From positions 496,001-560,000 of the forward strand of contig NZ_JBHJHQ010000004.1 of the NCBI RefSeq assembly GCF_042219825.1: 64,000 nt of DNA, given 5' to 3'. This DNA comes from JBHJHP01 sp042219825 (GTDB lineage Bacteria > Bacteroidota > Bacteroidia > Bacteroidales > UBA5342). Of this stretch, positions 50,277 through 61,500 are shown piece after piece. Below the pieces are notes generated by a model, which saw only the letters and a program-made list of their open reading frames with translations, was not told the origin of the DNA and did no database searches. The position numbers and the translations under genes are program-made. Positions within the stretch are counted from its first letter, which is position 1, and each line of letters starts with the position of its first letter.

Positions 50277-51914
50277 TTACTTTTCATAAAATGTATAGTG
50301 AATTCTCAGAGCCAACTGATAATTGGTTGCTGTGCTGTATGCCAGAAACGGATCCAAACTGAAATTATCATTCAGCATAAATTTAGGATTCAGATAAAAT
50401 CCAGCCTCACTGATACCAAGACGCACATAATTTCCCGGATGATTTCGGAGTCCTATTCCAATTCCAGCCTGAAAGGCCGGCAACTCACCGGGTAAATAGT
50501 CTGCATAGTGGGCATCTGCAAAAAAGACATTTTCTGGTCCAATTCTTAGTGCCAGAGATGGTATGATTCCTGAGCTTTTATATTCAGTTTCCAGATAGCT
50601 TAGATTTATTCCCAGCTTACCACCAATGAATCTACTGTCCCATTTCACATAGGGGGTAAAACCCAAATAGTTTGCATAGTCATAATTAATTGTATAAAGC
50701 TGACTACCAAAAGAAAACTTTTTATCTTTTTTGTATTCGTTCGTATATTCAAGATTCATCCCAAAGGCGCTATATTCATTGACGTCACCACAGATTTCTT
50801 CCTCCAGTCCATAATTGCCTCCTGCACCAATTGTAAAATATTTTTTGGAAGTAAAGACAGAATCCAGGGGAGTACTTAATGTTTGAGACATAAATAAAAA
50901 TGCCATGAATACCATAAGAGATGGAAGTGCATAAGCAACCTTTATTTTAAGCGCTTGAACTACGTTCATAGAAGTGATAAAAAGTGCAGCATAGCTAAAT
51001 AACTGAAGGAATACCAGTTCAGTAAAAGTGAGCCAGTTTGACACATAAATTAAAAGGAGCAATAAACCAGAGAGCACAAAAATATACCTGTTGATATCAG
51101 TGACCAATCTCTCAGATTCCTTATTGCCTTTTCTGTATTTCTCTGCAATGAAAACAAACCCTGTTGACAGGATAAATAATATAATAGAAATTACCTGTGC
51201 CTTTTGTAATCCTAAAATTCCGGTTTGGCCAGGTCGTATGAATTCTTCAAAGAACCGGAATATGCCATATAGAATAATGGATAAAAAGAATAAGCTACTC
51301 TCATGTTTTAATATTCTTTTTTTGTAAAAGGAATACAATATAAAAAGTATTAATACGCAATATATTATCTCATACAACGGAACCGGATGGACCGGAAGTG
51401 AGACAGTTTGGTTTGATTGGATCAGACCGGAAAATAGCTGGGAATTATATGCCAAGGAACCTTTAGCGTATGAGATACCTAAGACAGAATGTGTAACACT
51501 GCCATAACAGCAACCACCTGTCAGGCAGCCAAGTCTAGTAACGATTAAGCCAACAGGCCACGCAAAAGCGAAGGCCGTACCAACCGGATATTTGAATTTT
51601 AAAAGATATCGGGTCAGATAAAACCCTATAACTCCAAAAATAAGATATCCTAGAATGGTCTTGTTTCTGGTTTCGGGAATCTGATGGGTTTTTAAAATGT
51701 TCAACCATTCATCAAAACCAAAGGAAAAAAGTTTGCCGCCAAGGATTGAAAATAAAAAAGTGGAAAATAAAAGTAATATTAGCGGAGTCAGCGGAATTTT
51801 TTTACGAAGACCGTATGCAGTAATTATTACAACAACTGTTACCAGTGCCAATAAGTAAAACAGTAAATGTTGATTTCCCTGATTATCAGGATTTATGGTA
51901 AGCCAACTGTTCAT
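50277..51914 (-). CDS. Lgt-like membrane protein fused to a predicted beta-barrel domain
   Basis: A 545-aa protein with two unlike halves. Residues about 1-260 have seven membrane helices with the Lgt-like motif VGLIVTRLGCLTGGCCYGS near 120-138 (prolipoprotein diacylglyceryl transferase normally has G-R-x-G-N-F-x-N-x-E), then PVHPVPLYEI near 172 and RFFEEFIRPGQTGILG near 220. Helices continue to about 335. From about 355 to the end, nine or more amphipathic strands with Tyr-rich ends (FTIGAGGNYG, KLGINLSYLET, YVRLGISEAGFYL, YQLALRIHYTF) resemble an outer-membrane barrel. The Lgt part lacks several catalytic residues of Lgt, so its acyltransferase role is doubtful. Confidence 0.68.
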   Translation of the reverse strand: MNSWLTINPDNQGNQHLLFYLLALVTVVVIITAYGLRKKIPLTPLILLLFSTFLFSILGGKLFSFGFDEWLNILKTHQIPETRNKTILGYLIFGVIGFYLTRYLLKFKYPVGTAFAFAWPVGLIVTRLGCLTGGCCYGSVTHSVLGISYAKGSLAYNSQLFSGLIQSNQTVSLPVHPVPLYEIIYCVLILFILYSFYKKRILKHESSLFFLSIILYGIFRFFEEFIRPGQTGILGLQKAQVISIILFILSTGFVFIAEKYRKGNKESERLVTDINRYIFVLSGLLLLLIYVSNWLTFTELVFLQLFSYAALFITSMNVVQALKIKVAYALPSLMVFMAFLFMSQTLSTPLDSVFTSKKYFTIGAGGNYGLEEEICGDVNEYSAFGMNLEYTNEYKKDKKFSFGSQLYTINYDYANYLGFTPYVKWDSRFIGGKLGINLSYLETEYKSSGIIPSLALRIGPENVFFADAHYADYLPGELPAFQAGIGIGLRNHPGNYVRLGISEAGFYLNPKFMLNDNFSLDPFLAYSTATNYQLALRIHYTFYEK

Positions 51915-52335
51915 AAGGCATAAATAAATTAATTATTTAATGCAAGTAAAGTGAAGGTGGTTAATAGTTATAAAGTTAGCAATTTTTAATTTAAGTTGAA
52001 CTGTTGACCGCTTAAAGCTTCAGAGATTCCTCGCTTCACCCGGAATGACAGGTATATAATAGCGTTCGATCCGGTGGATGGGTTGGTTTGCGAATCATTC
52101 GCAAACCAACCCATCCACCAGCCCTCAATGAACCTGTCTGGCTGTCATCCTGAGCGTAATAAAATGAAGCGAAGAATCTGTATTTCATATTTATTTTTGA
52201 CCGGACAACAGTGATTAAGTTATAAAAGGAAATGAATTTGTAATGAAATAAACCTCCGATAAAGTGATATATAATTCAAAACTAAAATAGTGTCATCCCT
52301 GAATTAGTTGAAGGTAATTTTTGCGATTAAGACTT
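51915..52335. other. intergenic region carrying a repeat element
   Basis: 421 bp between two minus-strand genes, with no credible gene. It contains the palindromic element at 52021-52180, described separately; the rest is AT-rich and unremarkable, apart from a weak partial repeat near 52289 (GTGTCATCCC). Confidence 0.6.
52021..52180. repeat. palindromic repeat element with an internal perfect hairpin (MITE/REP-like)
   Basis: The outer parts are inverted copies of one motif: left CAGAGATTCCTCGCTTC with GGAATGACAGG, and right CTGTCATCCTGAGCG with GAAGCGAAGAATCTG. A 7-bp match, GACAGGT and ACCTGTC at 52047-52053 and 52132-52138, brackets the inner part. Inside, 52073-52094 and 52098-52119 form a perfect 22-bp inverted repeat around a 3-nt TCA loop. 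The outer motif resembles a dispersed repeat often seen in intergenic regions of Bacteroidota genomes. There is no coding capacity. Confidence 0.72.
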
Positions 52336-53382
52336 TCATTTATTATGCTTGTTTCTCAGACTCTTAATTCTTTTCCATCGTTCTTTTGCGAATTTCTGCA
52401 TATCGTTTATTTCATCTTTTTCATCTATGATCTCAAATCCTAAAAGGGATTCTATGATATCCTCCATTGTAATGATACCCTCTGTGCCACCAAATTCATC
52501 TACAACCAGGGCAAGATGTTCTTTACGCCCAAGAAGGATATCCCAGGCGTTAATCAATGCCATGGATTCAGGTACGATGGTTATCTCCCTTCGAATATCT
52601 TTGAGAGCCAGTTTTGTCTCACCTTCGGCTATTTTTTCAAATACGTTCTGACGAAATACATAACCAGTAATATTCTCTATATTTTTGGAATAAACGGGAA
52701 TGCGGGAAAACCTGTATTCTTCGCGTTTATCAAAAAATGCGGATAATGACATGTTTTCATTGGCAGAGGTCAGAACAACACGGGGAGTTCTTACCTCGCT
52801 TACCTTCATATTTTTAAGATGGATAAGATTCTGCAGTATTTTACTTTCAGTATCTGTAAATATGCCTTCCTGATTACCAATAACGGCAAGTGCTGATATT
52901 TCATCCCTACTGATGGTTTGGGATTTTTTTGTTTTTGAAATCAACTTTGTAAGTAAAGCCGAAAAGAGAACTAACGGATAAGTTGTAAATATCATTCCCT
53001 GTATGATATGTGCAGATGGTTTGGCCAGACTTCTCCAGTAGGTGGCTCCGATGGTTTTCGGAATAATTTCACTGAAAATGAGTATAAGTATTGTTAGTAT
53101 CGCAGAGATAAGCCCAAAGTAAGTTTCTCCAAAGATGGCAGTTGCCTGCGCTCCAACGCCGGCAGCCCCTACTGTATGAGCAACGGTGTTAAGTGAGAGA
53201 ATGGCAGAAAGAGGTCGGTCGATGTTATCCTTCTGTTTGAGAAATAACTGAGCAAATGCTTTTCCTTCTTTTGCCTTAACATTAATATGCGACAAGGGGG
53301 TTGACAACAGTACCGCTTCCATAACAGAACAGGTTGCGGAAATGAACAGTGCCAGAAACAGATAGAATAATAACAGGACCAT
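52336..53382 (-). CDS. CNNM/DUF21 membrane protein with CBS pair (TlyC/CorC-like)
   Basis: A 348-aa protein. Residues about 1-175 form the CNNM transmembrane domain, with FSEIIPKTIGATYW near 104-117. Two CBS domains follow at about 195-310: MKVSEVRTPRVVLTSANENMSL and ALVVDEFGGTEGIITMEDIIESLLG (near 288-312). Such proteins are linked to magnesium, cobalt or sodium homeostasis. The usual C-terminal CorC_HlyC domain of about 90 residues is missing; the chain ends soon after the second CBS with a basic tail. The gap on either side gives no operon partner. Confidence 0.82.
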   Translation of the reverse strand: MVLLLFYLFLALFISATCSVMEAVLLSTPLSHINVKAKEGKAFAQLFLKQKDNIDRPLSAILSLNTVAHTVGAAGVGAQATAIFGETYFGLISAILTILILIFSEIIPKTIGATYWRSLAKPSAHIIQGMIFTTYPLVLFSALLTKLISKTKKSQTISRDEISALAVIGNQEGIFTDTESKILQNLIHLKNMKVSEVRTPRVVLTSANENMSLSAFFDKREEYRFSRIPVYSKNIENITGYVFRQNVFEKIAEGETKLALKDIRREITIVPESMALINAWDILLGRKEHLALVVDEFGGTEGIITMEDIIESLLGFEIIDEKDEINDMQKFAKERWKRIKSLRNKHNK

Positions 53383-53618
53383 TTGTGCTAATTTATTTGA
53401 TTTATAATTCTATATATTTTGAGAATTTGAATGCTTAAAACATACAATGCCATAATATATTAATTTTTTATTCAATTTGTTTGTTTAAACTCAATCCATT
53501 AAGACTGATGCTTTACGCTGTTCAAGGTCTGTAAGTACTTATTGTTCAAACCGCTGGTCTGTAGTCAACAAAAGTCTGGGAGCTAAAAATAAATTATCCT
53601 CACAAGTTTTACATTAAT

Positions 53619-55091
53619 CTATTTTTTAGTGGACTCATCTATTATAGGTTTTGTTGCATTACCATTATTTGAGTTGAATTGTTGAACCGTTATGAACACT
53701 ATGGTGGATATCGCAATACCGAAAAAGTTAGCGTCAAGGCCTAAAGGTAATTTCAGGTCCCACACAATAAGCATCAATGTGGTAAATCCTCCGGTTACCA
53801 TGCTCCAGAATGCCGCAGAAGTTGATGGTTTTTGTAGAATCAGTATTGCAAGAACGGGAATAAACAGACCTGATACCATAAACGCATAAGAGTATAGCAT
53901 AAGTTCAAGTACATTCTGCATGGTAGTAGCAAGTAGAATAGCAACAGTGCCTATAATCAGTGTAATTAACTGGGAGCGTTTAATATTATTTTTAGTATGC
54001 TTTATTGAAAACGCTCCTATAATATCGGTTTGAAGATTACCTGAGGCTGCCATCAGGCAGCTGTCAGCAGTTGACATGATAGCTGAAAAATAAGCAGACA
54101 TCATCAGTCCCATGAGTCCAACCGGTAAAATGTGGGCCAGAAATAAAGGCAGACCCAGTTCAGGGTCGGGTTCATTACCTGGTGCATAACCAAAGGTTGA
54201 AAATAAACCTTGTTCAAATGCTACACGGGCAAATAATCCCAGGATCACTCCCATAAAAGCCATAACAGGCCACTCAAATAATCCTGCAATTCTCCATGCT
54301 CTTTTTGCTGTTTTTTCGTCTTTACAGGCATATATGCGTTGGTAAAGTGTCATGCCTACAAACCAGATGGGAACAATGGTAATGAGCCAGTTGAAAAATT
54401 GCATAAATGTGATGTTGGTCAATGAAAAAAGATGATCCGGAATATTGTTTTGAATAGCCTGCCATCCTCCAAGTCTGTAATAACCGTAGGGAATACCTAT
54501 CAAAAATAAACCTGAAATCAGGATGATCCACTGAATGGTATCGGTGTAAATTACGGCCTTAATACCTCCCATTACAGTGTATAATGCAGCTATTATTCCC
54601 ATTATTAGTACAGCATCAATTATAGTTATAGCAGGAAATGTAGCAGTAGCCAGTTTTGCACCGGCTAAAATCTGGGAGCTTGTAAAGCCGATATATCCAA
54701 TTAGTGAAATAACTCCCGCAAGAACAGCCACCGGTTTATTATAATAATGTTTTAAAGCTTCAGGGAAGCTTAGTAAATTGTATTTTCGTGCAACAGGGTA
54801 TATTTTAGGAATGAGGAGTGCGGCGCTAAGCCATGCTCCCAGAAGTCCGGTAAACAGCATCCAGCTTCCAGATAGTCCTATCGTAAAACCAAGACCTCCA
54901 AGTCCAATGGAAAAACCACCACCAACATCAGTAGCCACAACAGATAAGCCTACATGTCTGGCAGTCATTCTACGGCCACCTACATAATAATCTTCATCAG
55001 AACTGTTTCTTTTTAAAAAATAAAAGCCAACTCCCAGCATTGCTGCCAGATAAAGGATAAATATCAATGCGTCAATCCAGTGTATTTCCAA
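53619..55091 (-). CDS. sodium:solute symporter (SSS family)
   Basis: A 490-aa membrane protein with 13 or so helices. It begins IDALIFILYLAAMLGVGFYF, then YYVGGRRMTARHVGLSVVATDVGGGFSIG near residues 35-63, the SSS sodium-site region, and GFTSSQILAGAKL near 133-145; VMGGIKAVIYTDTIQWIILI near 172-191 is the classical SSS signature. Family substrates include sugars, proline, pantothenate and acetate; none can be chosen here. It has no linked metabolic gene on its strand. Confidence 0.87.
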   Translation of the reverse strand: MEIHWIDALIFILYLAAMLGVGFYFLKRNSSDEDYYVGGRRMTARHVGLSVVATDVGGGFSIGLGGLGFTIGLSGSWMLFTGLLGAWLSAALLIPKIYPVARKYNLLSFPEALKHYYNKPVAVLAGVISLIGYIGFTSSQILAGAKLATATFPAITIIDAVLIMGIIAALYTVMGGIKAVIYTDTIQWIILISGLFLIGIPYGYYRLGGWQAIQNNIPDHLFSLTNITFMQFFNWLITIVPIWFVGMTLYQRIYACKDEKTAKRAWRIAGLFEWPVMAFMGVILGLFARVAFEQGLFSTFGYAPGNEPDPELGLPLFLAHILPVGLMGLMMSAYFSAIMSTADSCLMAASGNLQTDIIGAFSIKHTKNNIKRSQLITLIIGTVAILLATTMQNVLELMLYSYAFMVSGLFIPVLAILILQKPSTSAAFWSMVTGGFTTLMLIVWDLKLPLGLDANFFGIAISTIVFITVQQFNSNNGNATKPIIDESTKK

Positions 55092-55566
55092 AACATGTCA
55101 TTTTTACGTGGTGTCATTATAACATTTTATATGTATTTACCAAATGTTGACTGATGATATATTAAGGCAGATTACATAGGTTTAGTACATTTAGGTTTGG
55201 ATCAACAGTCCTTTGCAGTTCAGGTAAAACTTCAGATTAAAACAGAGGTTTTTAATTATCATTGTCGGTTTTATATTGATGTGTTGTGGTGGTATGCCAC
55301 TTATACAATAAATGTTATAGCATTGGTTAATTAAAAATTAAATTTGACAAGGATTTTTGATCCGTTTTTTTAATTTAATCGCATGGTTTATGCCTTTGAA
55401 TATTGACAAGTATCTGTTTGTTATTTATTTATGCTAAAATATATTTACTGAATATACTTTTTGTGTGAAAGTATATTTTATGTTAAAAAAGTTTTAAGTA
55501 TTGCCTTTTTTGTTATTTTTGTATTAATTAATTGAATATTTTGGCTGTTTAATCAATACTATCACC
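55092..55566. other. long intergenic region upstream of the giant surface-protein gene
   Basis: 475 bp between divergent genes, strongly AT-rich, with no credible open frame or RNA gene. It must contain the promoters of both genes. TAAATTTG at 55339-55346 and TATTTTTG at 55514-55521 fit the -7 consensus on the plus strand, without well-spaced -33 elements. An inverted repeat at 55451-55477 is listed separately. Confidence 0.5.
55451..55477. promoter_or_regulatory. inverted repeat upstream of the giant surface-protein gene
   Basis: AATATACTTT and AAAGTATATT are perfect 10-bp complements separated by 7 bp, about 90 bp before the start codon. It could be a regulator site or an RNA hairpin in the leader; neither can be chosen from sequence. 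Confidence 0.4.
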
Positions 55567-58500
55567 ATGAAACGGATTTATCTCACTCTATTATTGTTCA
55601 TCTCAATTTTAACAATTTCATTTTCTCAAACTTGTATAAGCAATGCAAGTGAGTTGGAGGAACCATTCTTTGCAGCAGATTTTGAACGTAACTCATATGT
55701 AAGAATAAGTAACGGAAATGATGACACACGAGGAATGCAGGTTTATCATGATGAAGATTTTACAGTAGATATATGGGTGTATCCACAATTTTCAAAAGAT
55801 GCCAGCAACTACTATTTTATTTATAGTTATGGTAAGTGGGATGATGATCATAATAGTTTTTTTGTTGCATTTGAGAGCAAGGATCATTCAGGGGACAAAT
55901 GGGCCATTAGGGTGTCTGATGGTAATGATGATGGTAGTAACAGCGATCTGCTTTGGAAGTTTACTCCAGATTATTATGAGGCAAATTTTCACAATAAATG
56001 GACTCATATTTGCGTGGTTCTTGATTCTCCGAGCGATAAGGATGGAGATGCAACAGTAAAGCTTTATGTGAATGGATCATACAAAAGCTCGCAAACCGGT
56101 TTTGATATGATATCATATGGAAGCGGAGATAGTGAAATCAGTTATCAGAAGTACAGTTATCTGGGCGAAGGCCTGTCTCCTTACACTAGTTATAATGAAG
56201 CTTTCTATGGTTATATGTCCGGGTTAAGGTTATGGGACAGAGCGTTAACCTCAACAGAGATTCAATACGTTAAGAACAAAACTTTTTTCGACATAAATTC
56301 ATTCATACCTGAATATCAGTATTTGTTCAACAGTTTGAGAGTCAATATGTACCGGGATGTAAATAATAATAATAACATTGCTTCAACCACTTATGATGCT
56401 TTAGGTATAGGAATGGTGGAATATAATATTCCGGCTCATTATAATGAGCATCATCCTGCAAATCCGGTCAAACCTTATAATTTGACACTAACCGAAAATT
56501 GTGATAATATTTACCTGCATTGGGATAAATCTGTTTTCTCGGGAACCTCGGCGATACTTAGACGACAAATTTCACCCATCGAGGAGTATGATTTTACCTT
56601 ATTATGTCAGACAAATGCAGACTATTATCAGGACAACAGTATTGAAAAAGAGACAGAATACGAGTATAAAGTCGAATCAAGATGGTATAACCCGGACAAC
56701 CCTCTTAACACGGTACAGGGAATATATATTTCGGAAGGGGAATTAATCAGAGGTAGATCAAAAGCTTATGCTTATCCACGCAATTTTTCTGTTGAAGATG
56801 ATCAGACCTGTAATGGAAAGCTTGTGTTCTCCTGGACTGAAAGCAGTGAGGCCATTTATGGTTATTCCATATTTTCAAAAACTTCGGATGAAAGTTGGAA
56901 TCTTGTTACAGATATTACAGATAAAGGGACGACAAATTATGCCTATGATGTTCCGGATCAACAATACGGAGAACCGGTAACATATGCCATAGAAGCCAGA
57001 AATGACGGCTGTACCTATTTTGAAGATGGAGGTGATGTGCTTGCAAGAACAAATAAGCCATGTACCGAAAATCCACAGAATATAACGGCAAGCGAAGAAG
57101 CCGGAAATATAAGAATTGACTGGGACTTTACACAGCCGGCATCGGCTTTGGCTACCGGTTTCAGAATTTACAGAAGAGTTGTTAACGGAAATACTATTCT
57201 GATTGATGAATTGGAAAATCAGCCGAATGTCAGGATTTATATTGATGAGTCTGCCGGATCGTGTATTGAATATGAGTATATGATTCAGGCAGTTAACAGC
57301 TGTACGTATGACACCCATAATGGCGAGTCAGCGTGGAGTGCGGGTTTTAATAAAAGCCTTGATTTTACGGATGTATTCATTCCTGAGAGCATCGACGCTT
57401 CGAAGGGATATTTTAACGATCGTGTGGTGTTGGAATGGGCTGTTGACCCGGATCAGCGGCCGGATATTAATGCTTTTGAAATTTATCGAAAGTCATCCAA
57501 AGCAAACAGTTTTACTCTGCTCTCAACCGTTACAAATCCAAATGCTACAGAATATGTTGATAAGGATCTGGATGCCAATGTGCTTTATCAATACAAAATT
57601 ATTGCGCGAGCCGAATGTAACAGCAGTTACGAATATTCCGAAGAACAATTTACCGAAGGATTCAGAACCAATGTAGGAATCGTTAGCGGTAAAACATCAT
57701 TCGCGGGAGGTAATGCAGTTCAGGGAGTGGAAATAAGGGTGGAAAGCAATTATTTTTCTCCGTCGCATTGTATTTATCAGGATGGAAGTACTGAGCCGTT
57801 ATATTTTGTTAAAACACTAAACGACCTTGATTCGTTGCAAACAAAGCCATTTGGTTTTGAAGCGTGGATCAAACCGGAACGGTTAAACTTTACCTTGCTT
57901 TCTGCAGGAGCATTTAAATTATATTTTCTGGAAGGTATTCCGGTGGTTAAAATTGCAGAAAAGGTTAATGAAAATATATTTACGTCCATTCTTTCAGGGT
58001 CGGACGCAATTCCGACAGGACAGTGGACGCATGTGGCGATCAATGTATCGCCAACTGAAATATCCTTATTTGTAAATGGCCAACAGAAGGCATCAAAAAC
58101 AGCAGGATTCAGAAGTTGGACTGCAGTAAATATCACTGGATTTGAAGCTGGTGACACAACATTTGTTATAGGTATTGGTGATAATAATTATAAAGGCTAT
58201 CTGGATGAAGTCAGGTTTTGGAATACAGAAAGGCCTGAAGAAGATATTTACCGTGATTATAAACGTATCCTGACAGGAGAAGAAAAAGACTTGATTTCAT
58301 ATCTGCGTATGGATGAAGGTTTTGGAAACAGTACTTATGATGTGTCCAATATCAGAGGAAATTATCATAAAAATCATTTTGCAGCCGATACCATTATCTG
58401 GAGCACCCAGGTTCCCCCGGAAGAGCTGTTGCACGTATCAGGCATAACCGATGAATATGGCAATTACAAGATTTCCTCTATTCGGTATGACGGAAGTGGT

Positions 58501-61500
58501 GGTACATTCAGGATCATTCCGATGCTTGGTGTGCATGAGTTTGATCCGGCCGATATCGAATTATTTATTGGGGATAATTCTCCGGTTCATAATAAAATTG
58601 ATTTTACCGATATTTCATCGTTTGTAGTTAAAGGAAAGATTGTTTACGAAGGAACCAATTTCCCCGTAAAAGATGTGTACATAAAAGTTGATGGCGATTA
58701 TGTTAAGGGAGCTGACAATATGCCGGTGGCAACTAAAGAGGATGGTACGTATCAGGTGGATGTTCCTATTGGGCAGCACTATATTGAGGTAGAGAAAAAC
58801 GGACACACATTTATATCTGCTTATTATCCGGGAAAAGATTCAAATGGAGATATACTGAAGCACTATTTTAATGTACCTATTGATAATCTTAATTTTTACG
58901 ATAAAACCAGGGTTAAGCTGATTGGGAAAGTAGTTGGCGGCCCGGTTGAAGCGGCTAAACAATCCGGTTCTGTCAACAATCCTGCAAAGAATAATCTGGG
59001 AGTAGTTGAAATTACATTGACCAGCCTAGGCGAACAGTATAATTTACCTAATGGCAAACGTGATACCACATTTTATACAAGTCCGAATGATGGTAATTTT
59101 GAAATTGATCTTTTGCCGGAAGTTTATAAACCCAAAGATGCCTTATCAATAGGTAACACAACATATAAGTTTAATCGTGACGAGGATTTAACAACCATTG
59201 ATCTGAGAAACGTTTTCAACGAAAAATATGTGGTGGATTCTGTATATGAGACAAACCCCGACGGTTCAGAAACACTGGTGGGAGTGGATACCGTTTTGAT
59301 TTACAATCAGGAGCGAAACTGGATTTGGAGAAATACACCGGAACTGGAGGTTTATAATGGAAATGGTTCATCGTTATTGGGTGATTCCATTATTTTATAT
59401 GATAACGGTCTTGGTGAATATGCGCCTTTAATAATAGCATCAACAGCAAGTGATGGTATGCCGGAATATAAATTCGGACATCCGTCATATACCATGGGGA
59501 ATCCGTACAGTTTGTTGATCGTAGCCATTGAAAGCTATGAAAATAATGATCAGCCGGAAGTTGTAGATAAAGTTCCTGTTACGGATGGCGAAGTTTACAT
59601 AATGAATGACTGTGCCGTTAACAGTGATAATTACAGTATTGGATTAAATGAAGAAGGCTATGCCATTTACCGCTTCAGTGCTGGAATGCCAAATCTAGCT
59701 AATCCATATACGCATAATATGGATATTCAGTTGATGGTTGATAATGTGGCATACCAGTGGAGCGAAGCGCCTTTGGTCTGCTATGTGTTTGGCGCTGTTC
59801 CTACCGGGAATAATTTTGTGACAAAGGGACCAGACAAAGTAGATTTTATTTTGCGTGACCCTCCGGGATCAAATTCCTACGCCTTTTTCGAAGAAGGTTT
59901 TACCACCACAGAGGTGAACACAACCAATCTTATTAATGGCTGGGAGCAGGAAACCAGTCTGGTACACATGCTTGGTGTTAGAATAGCTACCCAGGCTGGA
60001 TCACCCTTTTTCTCCGTTCAGAATGAATTTAAATCAGACAATTCTATTGGTGTAACAGTCCAAACCGGATTAAACTGGGGCACAGGAAGTAGCGAAAGTA
60101 CCACGGTTACCTATAACCAGGGTTTTAGTACCAGTGAATCGGCGGATTATGTGGGCGACATGGGCGATGTGTTTTTCGGGCGAAGCACCAATATGATTTA
60201 TGGCCTCGCTACATTTTTGCAGGTACTTAAACCCGGTGATGCACTGGATCAGGGTACACTAAAGGATTCTGTTGATTTTGATGGTACAACTTATTGTATT
60301 GGACAGCGAAAAGGCTTAAGAATGTCTCCGGAAGTGAAGACTACGTTTGTGTATACACAGAATCATATAGAGAATGCCTTGATACCCAATTTAATAATGT
60401 TAAGAAACCTGTTCTTTACTTCCCATCCGGGCAATTACGTTTCGCACGTGGTAAGTCAGGATGATTCAAGGTACCTGTCGAACAACGACGATGAAATATT
60501 GTGGGGCAGCGACGCTACGCCCGATGATCCCCATAACGGCCTTTCGTACACTTATATGCCTGATAACGATGCAGAAGGCCATCCCAAGTGGGATTCAGAT
60601 TCCGTGAGGTTTTATAATCAGCAGATAGCACAGTGGGAAAGCAAGCTTAGGCTTAACGAAAAGCAAAAAGTCAAGGCTAAAAAATTCAAATCAGAAACAG
60701 GCATTCCTGAAAATGTGTCGTTTGATGCGGGTACCAGCTACGAAGCCAGTATCGAAAACAGTGTGGATTCAACAGAAACCAGTTCCTTTGAATACGAAAT
60801 GAATGCCGGATTGGCTCTCGAACTGGGTTTTTCTATCAATAAATTCGGGTTCAGACTCGAAACAAAACAAACCTGGCATTTGGATTACACGCATGACAGT
60901 GAAACAACCACCACGCAAAACAATACCGTTGGTTTTGTTTTGGCAGATGAAGATGCAGGCGACTATTATACAGTAGATATCAGGGAATGTCAGTCGGGTA
61001 ACGGGCCCGTGTTTAGAACCCGTGGAGGACAAAGTTCCTGTCCTTATGAAGGAGTTACTTTATCGAAATATTATAAACCAGGAGAGGTGCTGAACGAAGC
61101 TACCATGCAGATTGAGAAACCTTCAATTTCTGCACCGCAGCAGTTTGTTTCAGGTGTGCCGGAAACAGAACCGGCAGTCTTTACCTTAGAGCTGGCCAAT
61201 ACATCCGAGACAAACGATGACGGATGGTATATTTTAATGGCTGATCCTTCCAGTAATCCTGACGGAGCAAAAATTTATGTGGATGGGACTTCAATGGGGG
61301 CAGAAGGTAAAGCAATTCTGTTACCTGCCGGTAAAACAATTTATAAAACGGTAGAAGTTTATAAAGGAAAATCTGATGTGGATGAATACAATGATCTTGC
61401 AATGATAATTCATTCGCAATGTCAGTTTGATCCTACCAATTTCTGGGAAGATATTGCAGATACGGTTTTATTGTCAGCTCATTTTGTTCCGTCATGTTCA

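Noticed and set aside
52073..52119. Terminator call for the perfect hairpin
   Set aside because: No T run follows in either direction and the flanks are inverted repeats, so a repeat element is the better reading.
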